Shown: in pieces, positions 23,697-33,166 of the stretch | Layout of the letters: every line of letters starts with the position of its first letter | Position numbering within the stretch: the stretch's first letter is position 1 | NCBI GenBank assembly: GCA_025055235.1 | Contig: JANWYN010000075.1 | Span: 1-50,483 of the forward strand | Direction: 5' to 3' | Source: Candidatus Roseilinea sp. | Lineage (GTDB): Bacteria; Chloroflexota; Anaerolineae; J036; Brachytrichaceae | Length of the DNA: 50,483 nucleotides | The notes under the pieces: model-generated | The model's input: only the letters and a program-made list of their open reading frames with translations | Databases searched by the model: none | Told to the model about the DNA's origin: nothing | Program-made: the position numbers and the translations under genes

Positions 23697-25363
23697 ATGC
23701 CTGCATCTCGGCAAGTGACATCCAAGACCGCGGCCAACGGCGTCGCCGTCGTGCGCGCCGAACTGCAGCGCAAAAAGAAAGAGCTGGCTGCCATCCGCGA
23801 GATATTGCTCTCGATCAACGCCTCGTCCGACCTGCGCTCCATCTTGAACGGCATCACGCGGACGACGACGCGGGTGATGCGCGTGGATTCGACCTCGATC
23901 TACCTGCTGGATCAGTCGTCGCAGCGCTTGATCCTGAAGGCGACGACCGGCCTGTTCCCTCAAGCCGTGGATCGCGGCTATCTGCACATGGGTGAGGGGC
24001 TGACCGGCTGGGCTGCCCAGCACCGGCAGGTAGTCGCCGTGCGCGACGCGCAGCGCGACCCGCGCTTTCATGAAATACCCAACACGCGCGAGCGTTCGTT
24101 CAAATCGTTGATGGCCGTGCCGCTGATCAGCCAGGACCGCGTAGTGGGCGCAATGAACGTGCAAACACACCGGCGGCACACCTGGACGGCCGGCGAGATC
24201 GAATTCGTCTCGCTCATCGGCGAGGTCGTCGCCGGCATCCTCGAGCGCGCCATCCTGCAGGAGGAGAGCGAGCGCAAAGTGCGCGAGATGCAAGCCGTCG
24301 CCGAAGTGAGCCGCGCCGCCATCTCGCCGCTGTATCTGGACGAGACGTTGCGCGTGGTCGCCGAGATGGGCGCACGCGCAGTGAACGCCCGGCACTGCTC
24401 GGTCTTGCTGCTGGACGAGACGGTCAACGCCTTCATGCCGCGCGCCATCTACGACCGCAAGCCGAACGTCCCGCCGGAGCCACCTTGGCGACTCGACGAC
24501 CTACCGCTGCTGAACATCGAACGGCTGAGCGAACCGGTGTTGGTGAACGAGACGTGCTGCGAGCTGCAGCCGGCGCACGCCAACTGGGCGGCCCAGGCGC
24601 AACTCGGCGGCCTGATGTGCGTGCCGATGCAGGTGCGCGACCGCACCATCGGCCTGCTCAACATGTGGACCGAGGGCGCCGGCGAGTTCACCGAGGCGCA
24701 GGTCGAGCTATGCACCACGCTGGCCAACCAGATCGCGCTGGCCATCGAGAATGCTCACCTGATCGGCAACGCGGCCATCGTCAAGGAGATGAACCACCGC
24801 GTGAAGAACAACTTGCAGAACGTGGTGATGCTGCTGCAGATGCAACTGCACGACGCCAGCGATAAGCTCACGGCCAAGGAAGTGCTGCACGAGAGCATCA
24901 ACCGCATCATGAGCATCGCTGCAGTGCACGACGCGCTGGCGCAGGAGGGCTTCCGGCTGGTGGATGTGAAAGATGTGATCACGCGCGTGGTCGGCCTGAC
25001 GCAGGCGAACATGGCCCGCCCCGACCTCCAGCTCGCCATTCACGTGATGGGCGACTCGCTGCGGATGAGTTCGCGCGCCGCTACAGCGTTGGCCTTGTGT
25101 GTGAACGAGTTGGTGCAGAACGCCATGGAGCACGCCTTCGTCGGCCGGGATAAGGGCGAGATCACCATCCGCCTGATTGATTGCGGCGGCACGCTCGAGG
25201 TGGAGGTACGCGACAACGGCCTGGGCAAGGCCGCCGGCGGCATGGACGCCCCCAGCCTGGGATTGAACATCGTCAACATGCTGGTGCACGAAGACCTGCG
25301 CGGCACGTTCACCTTGAAGCGCACGATGGGCGGCACGACGGCCGTCATCAAAGCGCCGTTCAG

Positions 25364-25385
<22 letters not shown>
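23697..25385 (+). CDS. GAF-GAF sensor histidine kinase, HisKA_2 type
   Basis: A 562-residue cytoplasmic sensor kinase. Residues 30-185 form a first GAF domain (MRVDSTSIYLLDQSSQRLIL, then GLTGWAAQHRQVVAV and LMAVPLISQDRVVGAMNV). Residues 195-360 form a second GAF domain with MCVPMQVRDRTIGLLNMWTE. The H-box KEMNHRVKNNLQNVVMLLQM is of the HisKA_2 class, followed by the N box ALALCVNELVQNAMEHAF and the G box VRDNGLG. No membrane segments and no linked response regulator are seen. Its end overlaps the convergent ABC gene by 22 bases. The ligand of the GAF domains is unknown. Confidence 0.9.
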
Positions 25386-26098
<713 letters not shown>

Positions 26099-26388
26099 CG
26101 GGTGGATGATAGTGGATGAATTTGAGCGTTGGATGAATGCGCAGGGCATCGTAGGGCGCGGCCTCCACACCCGCGCGACAAGAGAAGCGCACGTCGCCGC
26201 GAGTGCACTTTTCGGTGGATGGCAAGGCATTGCGCAGGCCGGCGCGCCCAGCTCTGGCCGAAGCGTGCCCTAACCGACTGACTCAGAATCTCAGGGTGGG
26301 CGAAGGCAATGCCTTCGCCCACCCTTTGTTTTACCCCCGCAGAGCAATGCACCTCCTCGGCTACGGAGTGATACAATTTCACTGTATC
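26099..26388. other. intergenic stretch with one strong hairpin
   Basis: This 290-bp gap holds no gene. The clear feature is the terminator-like hairpin at 26294-26332. A TACAAT box at 26372-26377 sits 11 bases before tRNA-Val and could be its -10 element; no good -35 is seen. Confidence 0.4.
26294..26332 (+). terminator. orphan terminator-like hairpin
   Basis: GGGTGGGCGAAGGC and GCCTTCGCCCACCC form a perfect 14-bp stem with loop AAT, followed by TTTGTTTT. No gene on the plus strand lies nearby upstream. It may shield tRNA-Val from read-through or be an extragenic palindrome. Confidence 0.5.
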
Positions 26389-26462
26389 GGGCGGTTAGCT
26401 CAGCTGGTTAGAGCGTCTGTCTTACACACAGAAGGTCGGGGGTTCGAGTCTCTCACCGCCCA
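26389..26462 (+). tRNA. tRNA-Val (anticodon TAC)
   Basis: The cloverleaf is complete. The acceptor GGGCGGT pairs with ACCGCCC, the D stem GCTC with GAGC, the anticodon stem TCTGT with ACAGA around CTTACAC, and the T stem GGGGG with CTCTC around TTCGAGT; the discriminator is A. Anticodon TAC reads GTA/GTG valine codons. Its last base touches the stop codon of the convergent rimM gene. Confidence 0.95.
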
Positions 26463-26972
26463 TCACTCCAATCCTACCGGCACGACCACCGTCATCGTCC
26501 CGGCGTCGAGGTCTATCGCGCGGATCACGCTTTCGATGGCCGGCAGCAGCAGCTCACCGTTAGCCGTCTTTACCACGTAGACGTCGTTGCTACCCGTGCG
26601 CAGGACTTCGCTCAATTCGCCCAGCGCCTCGCCCGATTCGCGCACTACGCGCAGGCCGACCAGTTGGTAGGCGTAGTATTCGCCGGGCGGCAACGCCGGC
26701 AAGTCGCCCGTGCAGATGAGCACACGCGCGCCACGCAGCGCTTCGGCAGCGTTCCGCGTGGCGACGCGCTCCAGCCTGAGCAACACGCCGCCCTGGTGCG
26801 CACGATGCGACAGCACGCGGTAGGGGTGCGCGGCATCGTTGAGGTAAACGCGACCGACACTGCCGAAGACGCCTGCATACTCCGGCGCCAGTTGCACCTT
26901 GACCTCGCCCGCGATGCCGTGCGGGCGAGATACTTTGCCAACGACGAGAAACTTACGCGGCGACTTGGCCAC
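26463..26972 (-). CDS. rimM: ribosome maturation factor RimM
   Basis: A 169-residue protein that helps mature the 30S head around S19. It has FLVVGKVSRPHGIAGEVKVQ at residues 8-27, the GxxHGIxGEVKV motif, and the PRC-barrel part YYAYQLVGLRVV and LPAIESVIRAIDLDAGTMTV at the C-terminus. It is the last gene of ffh-rpsP-khpA-rimM. It follows khpA by 33 bases and ends directly against tRNA-Val. Confidence 0.93.
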   Translation of the reverse strand: MAKSPRKFLVVGKVSRPHGIAGEVKVQLAPEYAGVFGSVGRVYLNDAAHPYRVLSHRAHQGGVLLRLERVATRNAAEALRGARVLICTGDLPALPPGEYYAYQLVGLRVVRESGEALGELSEVLRTGSNDVYVVKTANGELLLPAIESVIRAIDLDAGTMTVVVPVGLE

Positions 26973-27005
26973 AGGAGCAGGCGCACACCTCGACGTGCCC
27001 GCGAT

Positions 27006-27236
27006 TCAGTCCCGAATATCCAGCACGACGCGCTTGCGCGACCGGGCGGCAGAGATGCGCAGCAGCGTGCGCACGGCATTGGCCAACTTGCCTTCGCGCC
27101 CGATCACGCGCCCTACTTCCCCGGGCGCCACATGCAACTCCAGAAAGACCGTATCGCGGTCAACGATCTCGGTCACCTTCACCTGGTCGGGATGATCCAC
27201 CAGGCCCTTGGCGACGTACTCGACCAGCTCTTTCAT
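27006..27236 (-). CDS. khpA: KH-domain RNA-binding protein KhpA
   Basis: A 76-residue single-KH protein with ELHVAPGEVGRVIGREGKLA, whose GRVIGREG is the RNA-binding GxxG loop, and AVRTLLRISAARSRKRVVLD. Length and place between rpsP and rimM match khpA in many bacteria. It binds RNA, often with KhpB, and affects cell envelope or ribosome functions. Confidence 0.92.
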   Translation of the reverse strand: MKELVEYVAKGLVDHPDQVKVTEIVDRDTVFLELHVAPGEVGRVIGREGKLANAVRTLLRISAARSRKRVVLDIRD

Positions 27237-27254
27237 CGCTCATCGAACGCCGGC

Positions 27255-27659
27255 TCATTCGGCAGCAGCTTCGGGCGCCGGCTCGGCCTTCTTCGGCTTG
27301 GGGACGGGCTTGCGGCCGATGCGCGTCTTGGGGATGATCGCCGGCGCAGCCGCAGCTTGTGCTGCTGCCTCGGCCAGCAACGCCTCGGGGGATTCGCCCT
27401 GCTTCAGTCGCTCGAAGCGCGCGGTGGTGCCCGTCTTTCGGAATAACTGCTGAACCGCCTCGCTGGGCTGCGCGCCCACCTTCATCCAATACAGGGCGCG
27501 ATCCTCCTGCACTCGCACCGTCTCCGGCTCGGTGCGCGGATTGTAGATGCCGATGACCTCGATGAACGCGCCATCGCGCGGCGCTTCCTTATCGCACACC
27601 ACGATGCGATAGGTCGGTTGCTTCTTTGAACCCATGCGGCGTAGTCGAATTCGAACCAT
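27255..27659 (-). CDS. rpsP: 30S ribosomal protein S16
   Basis: A 134-residue protein starting MVRIRLRRMGSKKQPTYRIV, the S16 N-terminus, with DGAFIEVIGIYNPRTEP next. The core ends near residue 85; the rest is an Ala/Glu/Lys/Pro-rich tail. S16 binds 16S rRNA early in 30S assembly. GGAG lies just before the ATG. It follows ffh by 13 bases. Confidence 0.95.
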   Translation of the reverse strand: MVRIRLRRMGSKKQPTYRIVVCDKEAPRDGAFIEVIGIYNPRTEPETVRVQEDRALYWMKVGAQPSEAVQQLFRKTGTTARFERLKQGESPEALLAEAAAQAAAAPAIIPKTRIGRKPVPKPKKAEPAPEAAAE

Positions 27660-27672
27660 CGTGTCTCCTTGG

Positions 27673-29010
27673 TTATCTCCTTCTGGCGCCCATCAACCCG
27701 CTCATCATGCGCAGGCGCGGGTTGTTCGCCAATTGCTTCATCATGCGTTGCGCTTCACGGAATTGTGCGAGTAGTTGATTCAGCTCCTGCACGCTGGTGC
27801 CACTGCCTTTGGCGATGCGGCGCTTGCGCGAGGCGTTCAGGATGTTCGGATTGCGGCGTTCCTCCGGCGTCATCGAGCTGATCATCGCCTCCACGCGCTT
27901 GAATTGCCGCTCGGTCATCTCGGGCGAGATCTGCTTGGTCAGCTCCTTCATCCCCGGGATCAGCGCCAAGAGTTCGCTCAGCGGCCCCATCTTCTTGATC
28001 TGTCGCATCTGCGCGAGGAAGTCCTCCAGGTCGAAGCTGGCCGAGAGCATCTTCTCGGCGGCCTTCGCCGCTTCCTGCTCGTCGAACTGTTGCTGCGCCT
28101 TCTCGATCAGGGTGAGCACATCGCCCATGCCCAGGATGCGCGAAGCCAGCCGGTCGGGATGGAAGACCTCGAACGCGTCGGGCTTTTCGCCGGTGCTGAG
28201 GAACTTGATCGGCACACCGGTGACCGCGCGCATGGAGATGGCCGCGCCGCCGCGCGCATCGCCGTCTATCTTGGTCAGGATCAGGCCGGTGAGGCCAACG
28301 CGCTTGTTGAACGTGTCGGCGATGTTGACGGCCTCCTGGCCGGTCATGGCATCGGCGACGAGCAGCACCTCGGCCGGCTTGACGCGCGCCTTGATCTCCT
28401 CCACCTCACGCATCATCGCCTCGTCAATCTGCAGGCGGCCGGCCGTATCTATGATGACGACGTCGAGCGCGCTCTGGATCGCCTTCTGGATGGCGTGTTG
28501 CGCAATCTGCGGCGGGGGCGTTTTGTCGCCCTCCGAGAAGACGGGGATGTTGATCTGCTTGCCCAGCGTCTCGAGTTGCGTGATCGCCGCCGGCCGGTAG
28601 GTATCGGCGGCGACCAGCAGCGGCTTGCGGCCATCGCTGCGCAGACGCAGCGCCAGCTTGGCCGCCGTCGTCGTCTTGCCGGAGCCTTGCAGGCCGACCA
28701 GCATGATCACGCGCGGCGGCGGGCCGCCCAGGGCGAGCTTGCCACCCTCACCGAGCGTCTTCAGCAGCTCCTCATGCACAATCTTCACCACGGCTTGGCC
28801 GGGGGTCAGGCTCTTGTGCACCTCCGCACCGATCGCGCGCTCGCGCACGCGCGCCAGGAACTCCTTGGCCACTTTGAAGTTCACGTCGGCTTCAAGCAGG
28901 GCGACGCGCACCTCGCGCAGCGCCGCGTCCACATCCTGTTCGGTCAGGATGCCGCGCTTGCCGAGGCGGTCGAAGATAGCTTGCAGCTTATCGCTCAGCG
29001 ATTCGAACAT
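27673..29010 (-). CDS. ffh: signal recognition particle protein Ffh
   Basis: A 445-residue GTPase that binds 4.5S RNA and delivers membrane-protein ribosomes to FtsY. The N domain is 1-85. The G domain has VGLQGSGKTTTAAKLALRLR, DTAGRLQIDEAMM and LTKIDGDARGGAAISM. The methionine-rich M domain ends MRQIKKMGPLSELLALIPGM and RKRRIAKGSGTSVQELNQLL, with MSGLM near the C-terminus. ATG at 29010 is used, with GGGG upstream; a TTG nine bases earlier is less likely. It heads the ffh-rpsP-khpA-rimM operon. Confidence 0.96.
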   Translation of the reverse strand: MFESLSDKLQAIFDRLGKRGILTEQDVDAALREVRVALLEADVNFKVAKEFLARVRERAIGAEVHKSLTPGQAVVKIVHEELLKTLGEGGKLALGGPPPRVIMLVGLQGSGKTTTAAKLALRLRSDGRKPLLVAADTYRPAAITQLETLGKQINIPVFSEGDKTPPPQIAQHAIQKAIQSALDVVIIDTAGRLQIDEAMMREVEEIKARVKPAEVLLVADAMTGQEAVNIADTFNKRVGLTGLILTKIDGDARGGAAISMRAVTGVPIKFLSTGEKPDAFEVFHPDRLASRILGMGDVLTLIEKAQQQFDEQEAAKAAEKMLSASFDLEDFLAQMRQIKKMGPLSELLALIPGMKELTKQISPEMTERQFKRVEAMISSMTPEERRNPNILNASRKRRIAKGSGTSVQELNQLLAQFREAQRMMKQLANNPRLRMMSGLMGARRR

Positions 29011-29070
29011 GATCCCCAAAATGAACCCAGAAGGCGCGCCGGCCTTCCGATGAAAGCGCAGTATTCTACC

Positions 29071-29979
29071 TTAAATCCGCACGATTCTGGCAATGTGGAC
29101 GATCGCACCCTGCCGCGATTGGAGCCGGAGGTTCTCCTGGGCGAATGTGCTACGGACGTAGGCGAGTGCCGCGCCATGCGTGGCGCTGGTGACCTTCCCG
29201 ACGACTTCGCCGCCCTCGGCGAGGAGCTCTTCGCCCGGCGAGAGTGTTTCGGCGCTGCCGGTCAGCCAGACCAGCTTCTTGGCGATCTGCCCGCGGCTCT
29301 CCATGCGCGCGATGATCTCCTGGCCGGTGTAACACCCTTTGTTGAAGCTCACCGCGCCCCACAAGCCGGCTTCGAGCAGGATGTAGTCCTCGTTGATCTC
29401 GTTGGGGAAGCGCGGGTAGCCCTGTAGGATGCGCCAAGCGTCGAAGTCAGGGCTGATCGGCGGCTGATCTATGAGCGACGCAGGGTCGAGCCCGGTGCCG
29501 ATCAGGAAGAAGCTCAAGCCGAGGGCCTGCGGCGCGCGCACGACGGTAACGCGTCCATCGCTGCTCAGCGGCGATTCGACCGTGCGATGCGCATACTCCG
29601 GCAACGCGAGCGGGCTGGTGTCGGGGCTGATCTTCTCGATGAGGCGCCGGTCATCTCCCGCGCCGATGCCGAACATGCGCGTCGCGCCGGTTTCGTCGCT
29701 CACCTGCACGTCGTCGTTGAAGAAGATGTATTTACGCAGCCAGCGCACCACTTTGTCCTGGTTGCCCCCGCCGCCGATGAGCAACACGGAATCTTCGCAA
29801 GCCAGCGCCATCAGATAGTCCACCATGCGGCCGATCGGCGTGGTGAGCACGGTGGGTTTGCCCTCGCCCGGCTTCAGGCCACGCATATCGCCGGTGGACA
29901 TGCGGTGTAGAAAGTCCAGCCGCGTGCTGCCGCGCAGCCGGATGCGGCTGAAGATGTCGGACAGGTCGAAGAGCAACAT
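29071..29979 (-). CDS. ygfZ: YgfZ/GcvT-family folate-binding protein
   Basis: A 302-residue protein related to the T-protein of glycine cleavage. RGSTRLDFLHRMSTGDMRGL near the start and the signature SFNKGCYTGQEIIARMESRG near residue 215 (KGCYTGQE) define the YgfZ group. YgfZ assists assembly or repair of iron-sulfur enzymes with tetrahydrofolate; the Cys of the motif is needed. It is upstream of ffh by 60 bases on the same strand and follows a short GTGAGCT tandem tract. Confidence 0.88.
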   Translation of the reverse strand: MLLFDLSDIFSRIRLRGSTRLDFLHRMSTGDMRGLKPGEGKPTVLTTPIGRMVDYLMALACEDSVLLIGGGGNQDKVVRWLRKYIFFNDDVQVSDETGATRMFGIGAGDDRRLIEKISPDTSPLALPEYAHRTVESPLSSDGRVTVVRAPQALGLSFFLIGTGLDPASLIDQPPISPDFDAWRILQGYPRFPNEINEDYILLEAGLWGAVSFNKGCYTGQEIIARMESRGQIAKKLVWLTGSAETLSPGEELLAEGGEVVGKVTSATHGAALAYVRSTFAQENLRLQSRQGAIVHIARIVRI

Positions 29980-29981
29980 GG

Positions 29982-30055
29982 AGCCGTGAGCTATGGGCTG
30001 TGAGCTGCGAGCGGTGAGCTATGAGCTGTGAGCTTATGAGCCGTGAGCGGTGCGA
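29982..30055. repeat. tandem GTGAGCT-like tract
   Basis: Units close to GTGAGCTATGAGCT and its variants (GTGAGCTGCGAGCG, GTGAGCTTATGAGCC) repeat for about 70 bases between ygfZ and the DinB-like gene. Its last part overlaps the DinB-like C-terminus. It may be slippage-prone. Confidence 0.6.
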
Positions 30056-30540
30056 GCGCGGCGCGCGAGCCATGCTTCGATCTGGGCGCGATGCTCGGCG
30101 GAGTGGCCGCCGGTGTAGTCCCAAATGTAATCTGCCAGTGCGTGCCCTTCCAGCGCCGGGTAGCGCCGCGGGTCGAACAACGCCGCTTCATCCGCCCACG
30201 CGCTCAGCCGCTTGACCAACTGCTGGTGCGCACCGTAGAAGTCGGCCTGGATGCGATCCAGCGGGCGATCTTTCTGCGACGCATAATCGCGCGCGTTGAC
30301 GTCCGACCAATCCGGCGCGTTCGACTGAGGCAACTGCAGCGCTTTACCGCGCTCGGCCTGAAAGAGCATCGTCACGGCGCGCGAGTACCACATCGCGATG
30401 TGCGCCAGCGTGTCCTTGATGGACCACACGCCGACGACGCCCTCGACCAGCATATCTTCCGCCGGAATGCGCGCCAGCGTCGCCTCCAGCGCGCGGCGCT
30501 CCGCCTCGATGCGCGAGATCAGCTCAGCTTTGCTCATCAC
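30034..30540 (-). CDS. DinB-superfamily (ClbS/DfsB-like) protein
   Basis: A 168-residue four-helix protein. It has GVVGVWSIKDTLAHIAMWYS near 35-54, RPLDRIQADFYGAHQQLVKR, RYPALEGHALADYIWDYTGG and HSAEHRAQIEAWL. These match the ClbS/DfsB branch of the DinB superfamily, whose known members protect DNA from colibactin-type toxins or act as small-molecule hydrolases. The His residues near 48 and 147-151 could bind a metal. The substrate is unknown. The C-terminus is in the repeat tract, so its last residues may vary. Confidence 0.78.
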   Translation of the reverse strand: MMSKAELISRIEAERRALEATLARIPAEDMLVEGVVGVWSIKDTLAHIAMWYSRAVTMLFQAERGKALQLPQSNAPDWSDVNARDYASQKDRPLDRIQADFYGAHQQLVKRLSAWADEAALFDPRRYPALEGHALADYIWDYTGGHSAEHRAQIEAWLARRARTAHGS

Positions 30541-30545
30541 GACGC

Positions 30546-30572
30546 AAAAGAGCGTCCAAGCAGGACGCCCTC
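30546..30572 (-). terminator. terminator after the cytochrome c gene
   Basis: On the minus strand GAGGGCGTCC and GGACGCTC form a stem around TGCTT, followed by TTTT. It is 32 bases beyond the cytochrome stop and just before the DinB-like start. Confidence 0.65.
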
Positions 30573-30603
30573 TTCATCTTCGGCGAATGATGGATGCCGC
30601 GCA

Positions 30604-31425
30604 TCACGGCTCATCCTTGTGCCGTGCCTCGATCCAGGCCAGGATGTCGGCCATCTGCTGTGGGCTGAGGATTGCTGCGTAGTTCTGCTGCATCAAGCCG
30701 GCCTGGTAACCCTCTACGATGTAGGCGTTCGGGTCAACGATGCTCTGATAGAGATACTCGCGCGCGCTCATGCCCGGGACACGCGTCTCGGCGATGTTCC
30801 ACAGGTTGTAGAAGGAAGGCCCGACCAAGCGCTCGCCCTTCTTCTGGCTGTGGCAGCCGACGCAGCCGGCCGTGTTGAACAGCTTCGCACCGTTCTCCGG
30901 ATCGCCCTTGGGCAAGCCATCGGTGATCTTGCCGAAGTCACCTTCCTTGGGGAGCGCGGCGGACTCCGCCGGCTTGGCTTCTTCGCCGTGGGGCATGGCT
31001 TCGCCGCGCACCGGCTGCGGCACCGCGCTCAGCGCTAGGCTGAAGATGATGAAGCACGCCACGAAGCCGATGGCCGAGAACACGAATGGCTCGGCGCTCG
31101 GAGTGATCTCGATGCGTATTTGGCGCGGCCGGCGCTGATCCACCTCGCGCAGCTCTGCGCGCAGCTCGGCCATCTCCTCGTCGGTCGGCAAGTTGCGGCG
31201 GAAGAAACGGCTGACGCTGTTGGCCAGCACGGCAATCACCACGCCGCCGGCCACGCTGGCCAGCAACGCCATCAGCACGCCGCCGATCACGACGAAGATC
31301 AGGTTGTCGAATACGGCGCTGCCACCCTGAGCCGGCGACGCCGCCCAGGCTGCATTTGCGGCGACGAGCGTCGCGGCGATCGCAGCCGTGAACGCGCGCA
31401 ACTTTGAACCAGTCGAACCCATCAT
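30604..31425 (-). CDS. membrane-anchored cytochrome c
   Basis: A 273-residue protein with an N-terminal signal or membrane segment (about 9-29), two further membrane segments (about 41-70 and 112-134) and a periplasmic class I cytochrome c domain from about 168. The haem motif is GCVGCHSQKKG near 188-198, and Met in YQAGLMQQNY is the likely sixth ligand. It resembles small c-type subunits of respiratory chains, such as alternative complex III or oxidase-linked cytochromes, but no partner genes are close. ATG at 31425 or 31422 is possible; neither has a clear ribosome site. Confidence 0.82.
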   Translation of the reverse strand: MMGSTGSKLRAFTAAIAATLVAANAAWAASPAQGGSAVFDNLIFVVIGGVLMALLASVAGGVVIAVLANSVSRFFRRNLPTDEEMAELRAELREVDQRRPRQIRIEITPSAEPFVFSAIGFVACFIIFSLALSAVPQPVRGEAMPHGEEAKPAESAALPKEGDFGKITDGLPKGDPENGAKLFNTAGCVGCHSQKKGERLVGPSFYNLWNIAETRVPGMSAREYLYQSIVDPNAYIVEGYQAGLMQQNYAAILSPQQMADILAWIEARHKDEP

Positions 31426-31464
31426 TTTCAAATCTCGAACTTCCGAATGATCTGCGCGCATATT

Positions 31465-32193
31465 CTAATCGCGCTGATCTGTGCAAGCTTCGACGAACGT
31501 GCGGAACAGGCGCATCATGTCTTCGCGTCCGGCAGCCATCTCTTCGGGATGCCACTGCACGCCGATGTAGTGGCGCTTGCCGGGAAACTCGACCGACTCG
31601 ACGATGCCATCCGGCGCACGTGATGTGATGATCAGTCCATCGGCGACGTCCTTGAGGGCTTGATGGTGAAAGCTGTTGACGCCTACCTCGCCCGGCCCCA
31701 TGATCTGCGCGATGTGCGTCCCCGGCTCGATGCACACCGGGTGCGCCACCGCATGCCGCTCGAAGCCGTTGTAGTTGCCGTCGTGCGGGACGGCGCTGCC
31801 CCACTGCGATGGCAGGTCTTGGATGAGTGAGCCGCCCAACGCGACGTTCATCACCTGAATGCCGCGACAGATGGCGAACAGCGGCTTGTCGTCCTGCAAC
31901 GCCCAGCGCGCCAGCGCCATCTCCACCTCGTCGCGCTCGCGATCCACGCCGTAGGTTTTCTCGTGTGCGGGCTCACCGAACAACGCCGGGTCTACGTCGC
32001 CGCCTCCGGAGAGCAACACCCCGTCTGCGGATTCGTAGATCGTCCGCCAGTCCTCGGGCGCAACGACCGTCGGGAGCAAAATCGGGATTGCGCCACATGC
32101 GACCAGGCTATTCACGTAGTTCTTGCCCAACGTGAAGCGCCGCTTCTCGGGGTCTTGGATCGGAATCGGAATGAGGATGCGTGGGCTGTTCAT
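31465..32193 (-). CDS. class I glutamine amidotransferase-like (peptidase C26) gamma-glutamyl hydrolase
   Basis: A 242-residue hydrolase of the PuuD/gamma-glutamyl-GABA hydrolase group. It has DGVLLSGGGDVDPALFGEPA, the nucleophile elbow FAICRGIQVMNVALGG with Cys, and YIGVQWHPEEM with the catalytic His and Glu. Members cleave gamma-glutamyl bonds, for example in putrescine breakdown. No puu genes are nearby, so the substrate is uncertain. ATG at 32193 is chosen at the domain start; no strong ribosome site is seen. The rplS terminator lies just upstream. Confidence 0.87.
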   Translation of the reverse strand: MNSPRILIPIPIQDPEKRRFTLGKNYVNSLVACGAIPILLPTVVAPEDWRTIYESADGVLLSGGGDVDPALFGEPAHEKTYGVDRERDEVEMALARWALQDDKPLFAICRGIQVMNVALGGSLIQDLPSQWGSAVPHDGNYNGFERHAVAHPVCIEPGTHIAQIMGPGEVGVNSFHHQALKDVADGLIITSRAPDGIVESVEFPGKRHYIGVQWHPEEMAAGREDMMRLFRTFVEACTDQRD

Positions 32194-32220
32194 CGCAATG
32201 CTTGCGCCTGTGTCGAAACA

Positions 32221-32248
32221 AACTCCCGAAGCGTTCACTTCGGGAGTT
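32221..32248 (-). terminator. terminator hairpin after rplS
   Basis: AACTCCCGAAG and CTTCGGGAGTT form a perfect 11-bp stem with a 6-base loop, followed on the minus strand by TGTTT. It is eight bases beyond the rplS stop and closes the ribosomal supercluster. Confidence 0.7.
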
Positions 32249-32255
32249 CGAGATC

Positions 32256-32669
32256 TCACGTTTGGTTCGCCTCATCGGGCTCGGCCAACGCGGCGGACTT
32301 CGACTTGCCGCCGCCCGAAGCCGGCAAGCGCTCTTTCAGGCGAGCCGACTTGCCGCGCAAGTTGCGGAAGTAATAGAGTTGCGCACGGCGCACTTTAGCG
32401 TGACGCAGCACCTCAACTTTGTCTATGCGCGGCGAGTTGAGCAGATACGTGCGCTCGACGCCGATGTTGTTGCTGGCGATCCGGCGCACGGTGAAGCTGG
32501 CATTCGCGCCACCCTTGCGCAGGCGAATGACCGTGCCCTGGAAGACCTGAATGCGCTCTCGGTCCCCCTCGATGATCTTCTGGTGGACGCGCACTTGGTC
32601 GCCGGGCTGAAGCGGCGGAATCTTCGGATTCGGTTGCAAGCTTCTTTCGAGCGATTCGACGAGATTCAT
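32256..32669 (-). CDS. rplS: 50S ribosomal protein L19
   Basis: A 137-residue protein with [38 protein letters not shown] and [20 protein letters not shown] then [15 protein letters not shown], the full L19 pattern. It sits at the 30S-50S interface. AGGAGG lies seven bases before the ATG, the strongest ribosome site in this part. It is the last gene of the ribosomal cluster, not beside trmD as in many bacteria. The tail rich in Ser, Gly and Ala is lineage-specific. Confidence 0.95.
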   Translation of the reverse strand: MNLVESLERSLQPNPKIPPLQPGDQVRVHQKIIEGDRERIQVFQGTVIRLRKGGANASFTVRRIASNNIGVERTYLLNSPRIDKVEVLRHAKVRRAQLYYFRNLRGKSARLKERLPASGGGKSKSAALAEPDEANQT

Positions 32670-32701
32670 CGCTGTCCTCCTGCTGAGTAGCCGTCGGGCG
32701 G

Positions 32702-33109
32702 CTAGCGCTTGGTGTAGGTCGGCCCCTTGCGGGCGCGCTTGAGGCCGGGCTTCTTGCGCTCCTTCTCACGCGCGTCGCGCGAGAGGTAGCCGGCCGTCTT
32801 CAACATCAGGCGGTATTCCGGATCCACCTCCAACAGGGCGCGCGCGATCGCCATGCGCGTTGCTTCGGCCTGGCCGGTGACGCCGCCGCCGTTCACCTTG
32901 ACGCTCACGTTGAAGCGCGAGTCGGCGCCCGTCAGCTTGAGCGGCGCATACACGGCGAGCAAGTCAATCTCGCGCCCGAAGTATTCATTCACGGGCTTGT
33001 CGTTGATCAGCACGCGGCCGCTACCTTGCGGGTACAACCGGGCGCGGGCGGTGGCCTCTTTGCGACGGCCTACTCCTTCGTAGTATTGCTGCTGTTGAGT
33101 CTCTGTCAT
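32702..33109 (-). CDS. rpsI: 30S ribosomal protein S9
   Basis: A 135-residue protein with [20 protein letters not shown] at the start, [20 protein letters not shown] in the middle and the RNA-reaching tail [17 protein letters not shown]. The end residues reach the P-site tRNA. ATG at 33109 is chosen; an upstream TTG would add eight unusual residues. It follows rplM by 57 bases, the usual pair. Confidence 0.96.
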   Translation of the reverse strand: MTETQQQQYYEGVGRRKEATARARLYPQGSGRVLINDKPVNEYFGREIDLLAVYAPLKLTGADSRFNVSVKVNGGGVTGQAEATRMAIARALLEVDPEYRLMLKTAGYLSRDAREKERKKPGLKRARKGPTYTKR

Positions 33110-33166
33110 AGCTGGTGTTTCAGGCGGCGGCAAAGGTTCACATCTTCACCGGGCACGGATCATCGC

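Noticed and set aside
27775-29427. 550-codon plus-strand frame opposite ffh and ygfZ
   Set aside because: Both genes on the minus strand are certain; the antisense product shows only Leu/Arg-rich shadow sequence.
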